Positions 55,557 through 64,000 of a stretch of DNA of 64,000 nt are shown one piece after another. How positions within the stretch are numbered: position 1 is the first letter of the stretch; the number at the start of each line of letters is the position of its first letter. The notes under the pieces were generated by a model, which saw nothing but the letters and a program-made list of their open reading frames with translations, did not search any database and had not been told where the DNA came from. A program made the position numbers and the translations under genes. The stretch covers positions 558,001 through 622,000 of the forward strand of contig CAWHAL010000001.1 of assembly GCA_963827315.1 (NCBI GenBank). Direction: 5' to 3'. Origin of the DNA: CAVXEF01 sp963827315. Lineage in GTDB: Bacteria > Planctomycetota > Phycisphaerae > Sedimentisphaerales > Anaerobacaceae.

Positions 55557-57370
55557 TACAAGACGTCCAAACAAAAGATTCTGGTGCTGGTTTTAAGAAC
55601 TTTATCTGCAAAGTGCTAAGTCACCGATTTTTCCCATTTTCCGTTGCAATCGTAGCTATTATTCTGACATTGACATCTCTAAAAGCAGGACTGATTGCTG
55701 ATGACTATCACCATAAGCTCTTAATGTCCGGCTCCAAAAGTCCAATCAGGCTTTTGAATTCACCAATTGACATGTTTCGGTTCATTGATGGCGACCCAAA
55801 GCGTACTGCCAAAATAATAGACTACGGTTTTTTCCCGTGGTGGACTTACGAGAAGGCAAAAGGGGCGTTCTGGAGACCTTTAGCTTCAATTACTCACTGG
55901 CTCGACTATATTATTTGGCCGAATAGTCCCCCACTGATGCATCTACACAATCTTCTGTGGTATGGCGCTCTTGCAATGGCAGTAGCTTTTCTGTACCGCA
56001 GATTCATGACCATCGCCTGGATTGCAGGTTTGGCTGCGTTATTGTACGCCATCGACGATGCTCACGGGATGCCGGCCGGTTTAATCTCAAATCGCAATGC
56101 CTTAATGGCAACATTTTTCGGCGTCTTGGCAATTATAGCTCACGACAAATGGCGGCGGGACAACTGGCACGCTGGCATAGCTTTGGGCCCTTTACTCCTG
56201 GCGGCAAGTCTACTATCAGCAGAAGCAGGAATTTCTACTTGCGCATATTTGGCTGCACACATGCTCTTTATTGACCGAGGCATCTGGCGTAAGCGAATTG
56301 TAGCCATGATTCCCTACGCTGCCGTGGTTGTAGTTTGGCGGCTTTTGTGGACACATCTGGGTTATGGAATTGAAAACATTGGCGTTTACGTTGACCCGGT
56401 TATTGAGCCGTTGCGTTTCATATCCGCAGTGAAAAACAATGCCCCGTTTTTATTGTTAGGTCAGTGGGCTCTGCCGCCATCAGATATATCTATTATGCTC
56501 CCTCCCAGGTACTGGATTTTGCTGTGGCGCAGTGCTTTGGTTTTTCTGGTGTTGTTGATAGTAGTTCTAATTCCTTTGCTTCGACGGGATAGAACTGCGC
56601 GGTTTTGGATGCTGGGGATGCTGCTTTCTATACTGCCAATCTGCTCGACTTTTCCTTGTGACCGTCTTCTAACATTCGTTGGCATTGGAGCAATGGGTTT
56701 GGTTGCTCAATTTATTTCTTTTGTCTTTGGCAAAACCGAGCAACGGCCGAAATTGATTCTGTGGCGTATCCCTGCCCTTATGCTCGCTGCAATATTTATA
56801 TTGGTACACTTTATAATTGCTCCGCTGGTTTTGCCGGTCCGCGCAGCATATCCGATGATGCCGAAAAAATTTACTGATAAGCTTATGATTAGTGGGCCGC
56901 TGGATAATTCTGTTAAAAATCAGGACCTTGTTATCGTCAATCCGCCTCTTGCATTTCTCGTTATGCAATCTCCTCTGGTCTGGGAAAGCAACAGCCAGCC
57001 GATTCCTCGCCATTTGAGAATTCTCACATCGAGTTTAGGCCTTCCGGTAAAAATATACCGTCCTGATGCTAATACTCTTGTCGTTCGGCCCCAGTACGGC
57101 TATTACGCAGCGGTGTTTGATGCACTATTCCGCGACAGGAAACATCCTTTCTCCGTTGGGGACCGGGTGGAGCTGACAGGTATGACAGTTGAAATAAGAG
57201 AATTGACCGGCGATGGCCGGCCAGCGGAGGCAGCTTTTACCTTTGTAGTTGCCCTCGAGGACCCTTCGCTGCGATGGCTGCAATATAAAAATGGCAACTT
57301 TGTACCATTCACTCCCCCCGTTATCGGCCAAAGCGTGGTCCTGCAGGCTGAAAACCTGTTCCGGAACTAA
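55553..57370 (+). CDS. Large membrane protein, GT-C glycosyltransferase-like
   Basis: A 605-residue protein with about ten hydrophobic segments between residues 20 and 445 and a soluble C-terminal domain of about 150 residues. The first periplasmic loop has ADDYHH, an acidic motif of the kind that GT-C enzymes use for metal or base catalysis, and the WRPLASITHWLDYIIW block is common in such planctomycete proteins. Donor is probably a polyprenyl-phosphate sugar; acceptor unknown. It overlaps the epimerase gene by four bases, which supports a shared role in polysaccharide or protein glycosylation. Confidence 0.7.
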   Translation: MIQDVQTKDSGAGFKNFICKVLSHRFFPFSVAIVAIILTLTSLKAGLIADDYHHKLLMSGSKSPIRLLNSPIDMFRFIDGDPKRTAKIIDYGFFPWWTYEKAKGAFWRPLASITHWLDYIIWPNSPPLMHLHNLLWYGALAMAVAFLYRRFMTIAWIAGLAALLYAIDDAHGMPAGLISNRNALMATFFGVLAIIAHDKWRRDNWHAGIALGPLLLAASLLSAEAGISTCAYLAAHMLFIDRGIWRKRIVAMIPYAAVVVVWRLLWTHLGYGIENIGVYVDPVIEPLRFISAVKNNAPFLLLGQWALPPSDISIMLPPRYWILLWRSALVFLVLLIVVLIPLLRRDRTARFWMLGMLLSILPICSTFPCDRLLTFVGIGAMGLVAQFISFVFGKTEQRPKLILWRIPALMLAAIFILVHFIIAPLVLPVRAAYPMMPKKFTDKLMISGPLDNSVKNQDLVIVNPPLAFLVMQSPLVWESNSQPIPRHLRILTSSLGLPVKIYRPDANTLVVRPQYGYYAAVFDALFRDRKHPFSVGDRVELTGMTVEIRELTGDGRPAEAAFTFVVALEDPSLRWLQYKNGNFVPFTPPVIGQSVVLQAENLFRN

Positions 57371-57560
57371 GAAAAATAAAGTCTAACATGCTCAGGGTAC
57401 AGCAACCTTAGCCGTCGCTGTGAATTTAGGACTGGAATGCGAGTATTTTTGGTTTTCTTTGACACGGATTAATACTGATTTACACGAATTTAGATTTTGA
57501 TATTTTAACCAGGATTTGCCAAAAGCAAAAAGGCACTGCATAGTATCTGTATTATTCGGT

Positions 57561-57725
57561 TTATGCAACAGCAGGAGGAGTTAAAATCTTAAGTCTTTGC
57601 TCCTGAGACATCTGATCCCGATGTACATGACAGTAAACCTCATGGTTATAGATACTCAAGATACGCTTGCAGAGCGGAAACATGCATTTCCTGCCTTCAG
57701 CCGAAGTCTTTAGTGGTTTTCTCAT
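57561..57725 (-). CDS. 54-residue Cys/His-rich small protein
   Basis: A small protein with one likely zinc site: CMFPLC, then a spacer with the conserved-looking SIYNHEVY, then CHVH. The N-terminus is basic (MRKPLKTSAEGRK). I do not know a function. ATG 57725 is preceded by AAAGGGG at five bases, and a promoter plus leader with a terminator-type hairpin lies upstream, so the gene is probably real and regulated. A longer reading to 57767 would run into the hairpin. Confidence 0.7.
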   Translation of the reverse strand: MRKPLKTSAEGRKCMFPLCKRILSIYNHEVYCHVHRDQMSQEQRLKILTPPAVA

Positions 57726-57753
57726 CGTTACCCCTTTAGGTAAAGCACCGAAC

Positions 57754-57811
57754 AAAAAAGGCCACAAAGGTTAGTTGTCTTCCTCTGCGGCCTAAAGATT
57801 TTCTAATCTTT
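57754..57811 (-). promoter_or_regulatory. Leader with terminator hairpin before the small Cys/His-rich gene
   Basis: On the minus strand a first hairpin (AAAGATT/AATCTTT, 57811-57794) is followed at once by a long stem (AGGCCGCAGAGG with CCTTTGTGGCCT, 57793-57759) and six T. This is an intrinsic terminator only 29 bases before the ATG, so expression would need read-through or antitermination. Confidence 0.6.
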
Positions 57812-57823
57812 TGTGTTGTATTA

Positions 57824-57851
57824 TTTATACCACATTATTGGGCTTTGTCAA
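57824..57851 (-). promoter_or_regulatory. Promoter of the small Cys/His-rich gene
   Basis: Minus strand TTGACA (57851-57846), 16 bases, TATAAA (57829-57824). Near-consensus. The start of transcription would be near 57817, giving a leader of about 92 bases. Confidence 0.65.
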
Positions 57852-57909
57852 ACAATCTCTTTATTTTATTGCGACCGGGAGGCGCCTCCGGATTTCTCAG
57901 GTAAATCCT

Positions 57910-57930
57910 AAACGCTGCACGCTAAACGCC
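57910..57930. repeat. Short heptamer tract
   Basis: Units AAACGCT, GCACGCT, AAACGCC, then an unrelated 24-base block and a further GTACGCT at 57955-57961. The block looks like an insertion into the tract. Confidence 0.5.
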
Positions 57931-58055
57931 TGTCCCGAGCAAAGTCGAGGGGCTGTACGCTGTTTCTATGTTGACATTTTATTTCCAATAAACTAAATTG
58001 CTAACAAATCGTGTTGTAGATTATTAGTTAGGGCGTCTGGAATTCTGAAAGAGCT

Positions 58056-58715
58056 ATGCAACAGGAAACTGATAAATCGGCAGTTAGAGCAAATGCTTCG
58101 AGATGGCTGCGGTGCGTTCTATTTCTATTGTTGACGATATTATGGCTTAAGCTTGCGTATGATGCGGTTTTTAACTTTGGGCCTGAGTCGGCCCATTCAT
58201 GGTTTCCATTACGTGCGGTGATAGCCATCTGTGCCTTTTCGCTGGTCTTCTCGCTGCTCAACATCTTTGTTCTCGTGCACCCTGATGATTGCGGTCCTTC
58301 TTTGACAGTGACGAAGACAAGGAAGGCTCTGATTGTCACGGCGTTCCTTGGCAGCCTTTTCAGCTGTTGGCTGACGGAGACCCCCGCGAAAGCTTTGGAC
58401 ATGTATCTCATCATTCCTGCGATCATACTCCTTCTGATTCTTTCCTCTGAGGAAAGCGTCCGGAAGGAAACGCACTACGTACTGCTGGCCCTGTCGATTC
58501 TTTTGCTGATCCCGAACGACAAGTGTGCCAATCCTCAGAACTGGTGGTGGCTCAACAAGGTTGGAGCAAGTCCAATGACCTATATCGCACCGGTGAATAT
58601 CCTTCTTTGTTTGACGACAAAAGCGGGCGATAGAACTTCTGTCAGAGTCGGTTGTATCATCCTGGCGGCTCTCTACTACATGGCATGTGTCTATCATCGT
58701 TTTGGAGGTTACTGA
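58056..58715 (+). CDS. Hypothetical membrane protein
   Basis: A 219-residue protein with about six hydrophobic segments, for example WLRCVLFLLLTILWLKLAY near the start and THYVLLALSILLLIP later. A soluble stretch NDKCANPQNWWWLNKVGASP follows the fifth. I recognise no family. Upstream is a 330-base stretch with a divergent promoter region and heptamer tract. Confidence 0.65.
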   Translation: MQQETDKSAVRANASRWLRCVLFLLLTILWLKLAYDAVFNFGPESAHSWFPLRAVIAICAFSLVFSLLNIFVLVHPDDCGPSLTVTKTRKALIVTAFLGSLFSCWLTETPAKALDMYLIIPAIILLLILSSEESVRKETHYVLLALSILLLIPNDKCANPQNWWWLNKVGASPMTYIAPVNILLCLTTKAGDRTSVRVGCIILAALYYMACVYHRFGGY

Positions 58716-58757
58716 GTGTGACGGAGCAAGCGTCCTTTTCTAATATGGCAGAATAAA

Positions 58758-58798
58758 TCCGCCGCAGGCGGATAAATTCCGGCGGCTGCTAAACGAAC
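58758..58798 (+). repeat. GGCGGATAAA palindromic repeat, long form
   Basis: TCCGCC, GCA, GGCGGATAAATT, then CGGCGG and GCTAAACGAA, then ACCCCCAAG. The order of blocks matches 2996-3047 and continues with a piece like the hairpins at 3132-3153. Confidence 0.75.
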
Positions 58799-58813
58799 CC
58801 CCAAGAAAGTCGG

Positions 58814-59071
58814 CTACTTTTCAAATCTAAACCCGCAGGTATCCGCTGTAAGAAATTCCGATTTCGTTCGTGGATATTTTCTGCAATTCAAGGGACGAAA
58901 CTTGTAGGCCAGACAATAGCTGCTGCCGTCCGCCTTGTGTCTTAAGAAAGGACATTTTGTCGGCAGCTTACAGCACTCGCCGCAGTCGATACACTCTCCT
59001 CGTCTATCCCTTGAGACCGGCAGTACCGAAGTAAGCGTTCTCCTGGCCTTTGCAATTATGGTATTCTTCAT
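58814..59071 (-). CDS. Small YkgJ-like cysteine cluster protein
   Basis: An 85-residue protein with eight cysteines: CIDCGECC, KCPFL, YCLAY, NCRKYPR, TCGF. The CxxCxxCC start and the later Y-[KR]-x-RPLNCRKYP pattern are those of the YkgJ (CxxCxxCC) family, thought to bind zinc or an iron-sulfur cluster. Function unknown. ATG 59071 with AAAGGA upstream is preferred; a longer reading would overlap the heptamer tract and the neighbouring gene. Confidence 0.8.
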   Translation of the reverse strand: MKNTIIAKARRTLTSVLPVSRDRRGECIDCGECCKLPTKCPFLRHKADGSSYCLAYKFRPLNCRKYPRTKSEFLTADTCGFRFEK

Positions 59072-59109
59072 TTGGGTCCAATCCTTTGGTCTCTGTTGCC
59101 CCGTCCCTT

Positions 59110-59144
59110 GAAGTATGAGGGACGAGCGACGAGAGACGATTTTA
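59110..59144. repeat. Heptamer tract behind the AsmA-like gene
   Basis: Units GAAGTAT, GAGGGAC, GAGCGAC, GAGAGAC, GATTTTA, overlapping the AsmA-like stop codon. The units GAGCGAC and GAGAGAC are the same as those in the tract inside the DHH phosphoesterase gene. Confidence 0.75.
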
Positions 59145-62100
59145 TGGCCTTGTGCCGAGAATTTCAAGTGTATCTTTTATGACTGGCAGTGTTCTGGTCG
59201 TTACTGCGGGGTCGTGAACATTCCCCGTAACCTCCATTCGTACAACAGCGCTGCCAAGCCCTTCGGTCAGCGACTGCCAAATCGAAGGCCCAGTGCCTGC
59301 AATCCGCCGTCCGCGTGCCGTGAGAGTCAGGTCCAAATTTTGGTTATCCAGGTTCATCCAGCCTGAGCCGTTGAAGGCGACTGTTCGGCCGGATAAATCA
59401 ACCTGCTCAAAGAACAGCCTGTTGCGTTTAATATAAGAATCAATCAGCATCTGCTCGAAGACAAAATCTCTCGGCTCGGTCAGTTTCAACACATCCAGCA
59501 GTTTTGCCATCGGCGAGGCTCTGCCGACCTCCATATCGGTTATTCGGAATGTACATCTGCCTATGCGCTGGCTGTCGTCGCCAAGCTGCCCACTGACGCT
59601 CAGCGTCCCATCCATTATTCCCGTCGTAGTGCCGCTATCATCCGAATTCTCTGCGTCTTCACCCCCGCGCTTGTCTGCGACAAGCAGACGTGAGGGCAGG
59701 AGAAATTGTCTGAGGTTAATATCGTCGAAGCCCATTTCCATCACATATTCCAATGCCCCGTCGTCCCGCTGGCTCAATTCAAACTTACCTGCCAGTTTGC
59801 CGTCATAGCAATCGGCGGTCAGATTTCTCGTTGACCAGCTGCGCCTGTTGTGGTCGTAGCCGATATCCGCCCACAATCGGCTTAAAGATTTGCCTTTAAT
59901 CTTCAGTTTTTCTGCCGCCACGGAAGCCTGTCCGTCGCAGAAACCTTCGCCGCTTTTGTACAAGCCTTTTGCGGTTACCACGCCATCTAATCCCATTACG
60001 GTGCCGGAGCTGCCAAAGCTGCAGTCTTTGAGCCGGATTGTTCCCGCAAAATCAAGATATTTTTTGCCGTCATCGGAATTGAAAACGTTTATGTTTTCTG
60101 CTTCAATGTCGAATCGGCCGGTAGGCGACAGCTCCGAATAAAGCTGCCGGAGTTCTTCAGGAAGCGCTGCCTTTAATCGTTCGTCTAAGAAAATGTCGTT
60201 GGCCAGGATAGCAAACCATCCGTTGCTGAAGGCATTATCTGTAAAATCTATTTGTCCGTTTATTTTTATAGCCGATGCGCTTGGTGTTACCTGCACATTG
60301 TCGGCACCGATTGCTGTAATATTCTGCAAAGTTATTCCAATTGTGTCGCGGGTTTTTCTTAATATTAATTTGCCCCTGACGTCTCTTACAGGATATGGAA
60401 ACGGCTCAAAATTTACACGGCCGCCCCGAAGATTCATGTTTACCGTATAAGCGGACTGGTCTTTGTTGTCGGTCTTGTCCATTTCGACGGTGTAACTCAT
60501 CTGTCCCTGCGGCTGTAATTCGTTTATGGATTTTCGTATCGGCTCAGGAAACAGGCCAAACAGTTCTTCGCTTAGCTGAGTCTGCTCTGCATTCAGTAAC
60601 AACTGCAGACGTGTTTGTTCCGCTGTTTCACCGGGCCAGACTCGGCCTGCCAGTGAGATTTGGCCTTCCTTGTACCAGCCCTTGAAGTCTTTAATCTCTA
60701 TCAAGTCTCGTGTAAAAACCGCGTTTCCGGATATGTCACGAATAACCAGCGCACCGGCTGCTGTTTCTTTTCGCTCGGTGTCAGACTGTGCCCACGAAAC
60801 CGGAACACCCAAAGAGGCTTTTTTGAAAAATACGTTCGCCGCAAAATCAGACAGGCCGTCTTCACCGGTAGAAATCTCAATCTCTCCATCTGCCAGGCCG
60901 GCTGTCTTGAACTGACGGCAAAATTGCTTTTGTGCCGCTGGCAGCGCCTCCACCAGGGCTAAATCCAGCGGGACGTTTTGTGCTTCTACTATGATATTGT
61001 ACCTCGGCTGGTTTGTATCATAGTCTGTCACCTTGCCCTCCAAACTTATTTTGCAGTCATTGACATCGGAAACCAACCCCGAGACCGTTATATTGTTTTG
61101 GTCGAACAGCAGTTCACCTCTGAGGTTTCTTAAAGGATAAGGAAAGTGCCGGCATGTAGCCTCCACATCAAGCAGTTTGACTGCGAGGATGTATCTGCTT
61201 TTCGTTCCGGGTTGCCGCCACTGACTGTAATCTATCGCCGCAACGCCGCTCGGGGAAAAAACCTGCCAGTGCTCTTTTTGTTGCGCTCAGCGCATCGTAC
61301 AAATCATTGTCCAACGCCATATTGTCGCTTGCGATTTGTACCTGATATTTCGACTCGGCCCCGAAACCGTCGGACTGCCCCTTAATGGTCAGCTCGACAT
61401 CTTTGTGCCGGCCCTTCAGGTCGTTCAGCAGTACACCGTTTTCGGTAAAATCTATTCGGCCTTGCAGATGCTCGATAAGATATGGGAATCCGCGGTCGTT
61501 AATCGAAACATCCTTGCAGTAAAGCTGTCCTGCCAGTTGGCTTTTACTCAAGCGCCCCAAATTGCCCTGTGCTTCGAGTTCGACATCAATCCGGCCGCAG
61601 GGCCTGTATCTGTCAAAAAACCACTGCAGACTGGCGAGAGCCCCGATTTTTTGCAGAAACTCGTTGCTGTCGGCTGCCGCTGTTTCGCTGCTGACTCTTT
61701 GCTCACCCACCAGGTCTTTTATCCGAAGTTTCATTGAGTAGTCATTGTTGTGGTCGTACCGCAGGTCAGCCGCTAATGAATATACGGACCAGAATCTTTC
61801 GAATCCGGGAACATCTGCTGACGAAATCCCGCCGGCGATTGTAAACCTGCCCGGCTTCCATGTCCCCTCAAGTTTGCTTTTGTACAGATGTGCCCACTCA
61901 GCCGTTTTTACCTCGAAGCTGTAATCCGCGTCTTTTTTTCCTGCGGGGCCGAGCTCGACATCGAGCGGAATCGCTGCGATTACTCTTTCATCTCCGCCGG
62001 AGATTTTGCTATATTTTACTATGCCCCTCTTGAGACGAATCAGAGGTATTTTGCCGGAGCCGCCTCCCGGAGGCCTGATATTCATTCCTGTCAGATTCCA

Positions 62101-62499
62101 TTCGCCGCTGTTTACGTCGTATTGTGCGTTGAAGACGAAATCTTTAACGCTTATCTTTTTTAGCTGAGGCCGCAGCAGCAGCAGACTGCCAACCCCGAAA
62201 CGCGCGTACACCGTTTTGGCTCTGATAATTGTATCGTCATATTTAGACTTGCGGTGGGGCCGCACTTCGAGCCCCTCGATAACGACAGAACCATTGATAC
62301 TAAAATTAACCGACCGCGTCCTGATTTTTGTATTGGTCAGCTCAGCAATCTGTGCAATTGCTATGCTTTTTAGAGCTCGGCCACCAAAGATAAAAAGCAG
62401 AAACAGCAGCACCGCCAGAATGGCAAATTCCGGCAGTCGGCTGAGAAGGGTCTTTCTCTCCGCCGCACCCCTGACATGTTCACGCCAGCTTTTAAGCAT
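59142..62499 (-). pseudogene. AsmA-like/DUF3971-type envelope protein, interrupted by a one-base frameshift
   Basis: Two reading frames, 61168-62499 and 59142 to about 61250, join if one base is removed from the run GGGGAAAAAA at 61252-61261 (TTTTTTCCCC on the coding strand). The joint then reads RALAGFFPSGVAAIDYSQWRQPG and continues to CRHFPYPLRNLRG, giving about 1118 residues. There is one N-terminal membrane segment (FAILAVLLFLLFIFGG) and a long beta-rich part with repeats of the type YDHNN...L, FPYPV.DVRGKL, as in AsmA/TamB-like proteins that span the periplasm and are linked to outer-membrane lipid or protein transport. The error lies in a homopolymer run, so an assembly fault is likely; true loss is possible. 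Confidence 0.8.
59662..59696. repeat. Hairpin element, copy 2 (inside the AsmA-like gene)
   Basis: Coding-strand CCCTCACGTCTGCTTGTCGC and onward to GACAAGCGCGGGGG matches copy 1 at 10841-10873 with few differences. Here it is translated in frame as PSRLLVADKRGG. Confidence 0.75.
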
Positions 62500-62556
62500 C
62501 TATCTGATGCTCCGTCCTGCCTTGGTATGTTCCCGAATGCCCCGCAATCTCAAGTT

Positions 62557-63837
62557 TTAAGTTTTTAGCTTTTTTATCGCCTTGTCGGCAATATCACGGC
62601 GGAAATAAGCTCCCTCAAACTTTATTTTTTCAACGGCCTCGTATGCCTTTGACTTTGCTTGCCTGATGGTTTGTCCCAATGCTGTCACCCCCAGCACTCT
62701 GCCGCCGTCGGTTACTATATTTCCGTTCCTGATGGCGGTGCCGGCGTGGAATACCACGACATCTTCAAGGCGACCGGCCTCATCCAGGCCCGTTATCCTT
62801 TTACCCTTTTCATAATCGCCCGGATATCCGCCCGACGCCATCACAACGCAGACCGCCGGCCGCTCGTCCCATTCGAGTGTAACCTCATCGAGCCTGCCCT
62901 CGCACACCGCAAGACAAACTTCGAGCAGGTCGCTTTTCAGCCGCATCAGAATCGGCTGTGTCTCGGGGTCGCCGAACCGAACGTTGAATTCCAGCACCCT
63001 CGGTCCACCGGCTGTAATCATAAGCCCGGCGTACAGAACGCCCTTATAGGTTGTGTCGTTGCGATTCATTCCGTCAACCACCGGCACAAGAATTTCGCGC
63101 GTTATCTGGTTCATCAGCTCGTCGGTAACCACTGGTGCCGGACTGTAAGCGCCCATCCCTCCGGTGTTTGGTCCTGTGTCGCCGTCGCCTATGGGTTTGT
63201 GGTCCTGCGAAGATTCCATCACATAGATATTTCGACCATCCACGAACGCCAGTATCGAGGCCTCTTCACCCAGCAGTTTATCCTCGACAATGATTTTTTC
63301 TCCCGCGGCGCCGAATATCTTTTTGCACATTATCTGTTCAGCAGCCAGAATTCCGTCCGCAGGGTCATCGCACACGTAAACGCCTTTACCTTTCGCAAGG
63401 CCGGCTGCCTTTATCACCACCGCTTCATCTCTGCTTGCGATATACGCCTTGGCGTCGCTGAACCTGTCGAAAATTCTGCCCTCTGCGGTGGACATCGAAA
63501 CCGACCGCATCAATTGCTTCGCAAAGGCCTTATCTGCCTCCAATTGTGCCGCACCGCCGCTCGGCCCAAACGCCTTTATGCCGGCGGCCTCGAACACATC
63601 AACTGCCCCCGCAGCAAGCGGGTCTTCAGGCCCTACTATCACAAGCTCCACTTTATTGTCTCTGGCAAACTTCACTAATTTGTCCGTGTCATTAACGCCG
63701 ATTGGTATATTTTCTCCGCAGGCTGCTGTGCCGGCATTACCCGGTGCGATGTAAAGTTTGCCTAAGTTTTTCGATTGCTGCACTTTCCAAGCTATTGCAT
63801 GTTCTCTGCCGCCGTTGCCTATTAGCAGTACATTCAT
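62557..63837 (-). CDS. purD: Phosphoribosylamine-glycine ligase (GAR synthetase)
   Basis: Second step of purine synthesis: joins glycine to phosphoribosylamine with ATP. 426 residues, full length. NVLLIGNGGREHAIAW opens the protein; the ATP-grasp part has VIKAAGLAKGKGVYVCDD, QDHKPIGDGDTGPNTGGMGAYSPAP and RVLEFNVRFGDPETQ. ATG 63837 is chosen over TTG 63843. It is encoded upstream of the AsmA-like gene with a gap of 57 bases. Confidence 0.96.
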   Translation of the reverse strand: MNVLLIGNGGREHAIAWKVQQSKNLGKLYIAPGNAGTAACGENIPIGVNDTDKLVKFARDNKVELVIVGPEDPLAAGAVDVFEAAGIKAFGPSGGAAQLEADKAFAKQLMRSVSMSTAEGRIFDRFSDAKAYIASRDEAVVIKAAGLAKGKGVYVCDDPADGILAAEQIMCKKIFGAAGEKIIVEDKLLGEEASILAFVDGRNIYVMESSQDHKPIGDGDTGPNTGGMGAYSPAPVVTDELMNQITREILVPVVDGMNRNDTTYKGVLYAGLMITAGGPRVLEFNVRFGDPETQPILMRLKSDLLEVCLAVCEGRLDEVTLEWDERPAVCVVMASGGYPGDYEKGKRITGLDEAGRLEDVVVFHAGTAIRNGNIVTDGGRVLGVTALGQTIRQAKSKAYEAVEKIKFEGAYFRRDIADKAIKKLKT

Positions 63838-64000
63838 CTGCAAACCTCGAATCTGCTTACGTGCCTTTTAATTTCCTCCTTGAGCTGCACTATACGTTAT
63901 CGGCACTTGATAATCAATAGCATCTTCCGTGTATCCCTGTGATAACCTGGGGAGTTTCGATAAGAAATGGAAAAGATTTTTAAGGTGCGCAAACTATTAA

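Noticed and set aside
57455..57500. GGATTAATACTGATTTACACGAATTT, a periodic-looking stretch after the GT-C-like gene
   Set aside because: Its period is nearer 12 than 7, and similar sequence is common in many genomes, so it was not added to the heptamer family.

Overview
The window looks like a chromosomal segment of a Planctomycetota bacterium, probably Phycisphaerae (Sedimentisphaerales-like). This is an inference from several signs: a secreted papain-like protease that ends in a dockerin module, a tRNA-Ile/tRNA-Ala/23S/5S cluster with no 16S gene beside it, a ribosomal protein cluster without rpmD (L30), an L22 with an N-terminal extension, and secreted or envelope proteins such as a serpin, an AsmA-like protein and a DUF4954 protein. 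No phage, plasmid, insertion sequence or CRISPR array was seen.

Layout. 1-2936: accessory genes (a nuclease-fold hypothetical protein, a GIY-YIG protein, an M50 membrane protease) among palindromic repeats. 2937-3746: a long non-coding leader with a promoter and hairpins. 3747-20465: one same-strand run of S10, spc and alpha operon genes (rpsJ to rplQ, with secY, adk, map, infA, rpmJ and rpoA), then a HIT protein and initiator tRNA. 20743-25392 (minus): the dockerin protease and a fused aroD-aroE. 25617-29395 (plus): archaeal-type entry enzymes of the shikimate pathway, an MgtC-like protein and a GT-C-like membrane protein. 29464-35008 (minus): rsmE, a SIS protein, DUF4954, DUF486 and an EamA permease. 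35146-39111 (minus): terminator, 5S, 23S, tRNA-Ala, tRNA-Ile and a structured leader. 39182-42690 (minus): a DHH phosphoesterase, a CNNM/CorC-type protein and ribF. 42857-44102: a membrane protein and a Fur-family regulator behind a Fur-like operator. 44134-48336: manA, then a hydroxyacyl-CoA dehydrogenase, thiolase and acetyltransferase group. 48314-57370: an exopolysaccharide region (polyprenyl-phosphate sugar-1-P transferase, ATP-grasp enzyme, NusG paralogue, UDP-glucose dehydrogenase, UDP-glucuronate epimerase-like enzyme, GT-C-like protein) with a serpin inside it. 57561-63837: small Cys-rich proteins, a frameshifted AsmA-like gene and purD.

The most unusual feature is the repeat content. 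At least ten gene spacers carry short tracts with a seven-base period. They differ in sequence but share the period, and one lies in frame inside the DHH phosphoesterase gene. A second family is a TCCGCC-N3-GGCGGA palindrome followed by TAAA, placed just before start sites. A third is a hairpin of about 33 bases found once between rplE and rpsN and once in frame inside the AsmA-like gene. There are also two leaders with intrinsic terminators ahead of the genes they seem to serve, and two single-base frameshifts (rpsC and the AsmA-like gene) that may be assembly errors.
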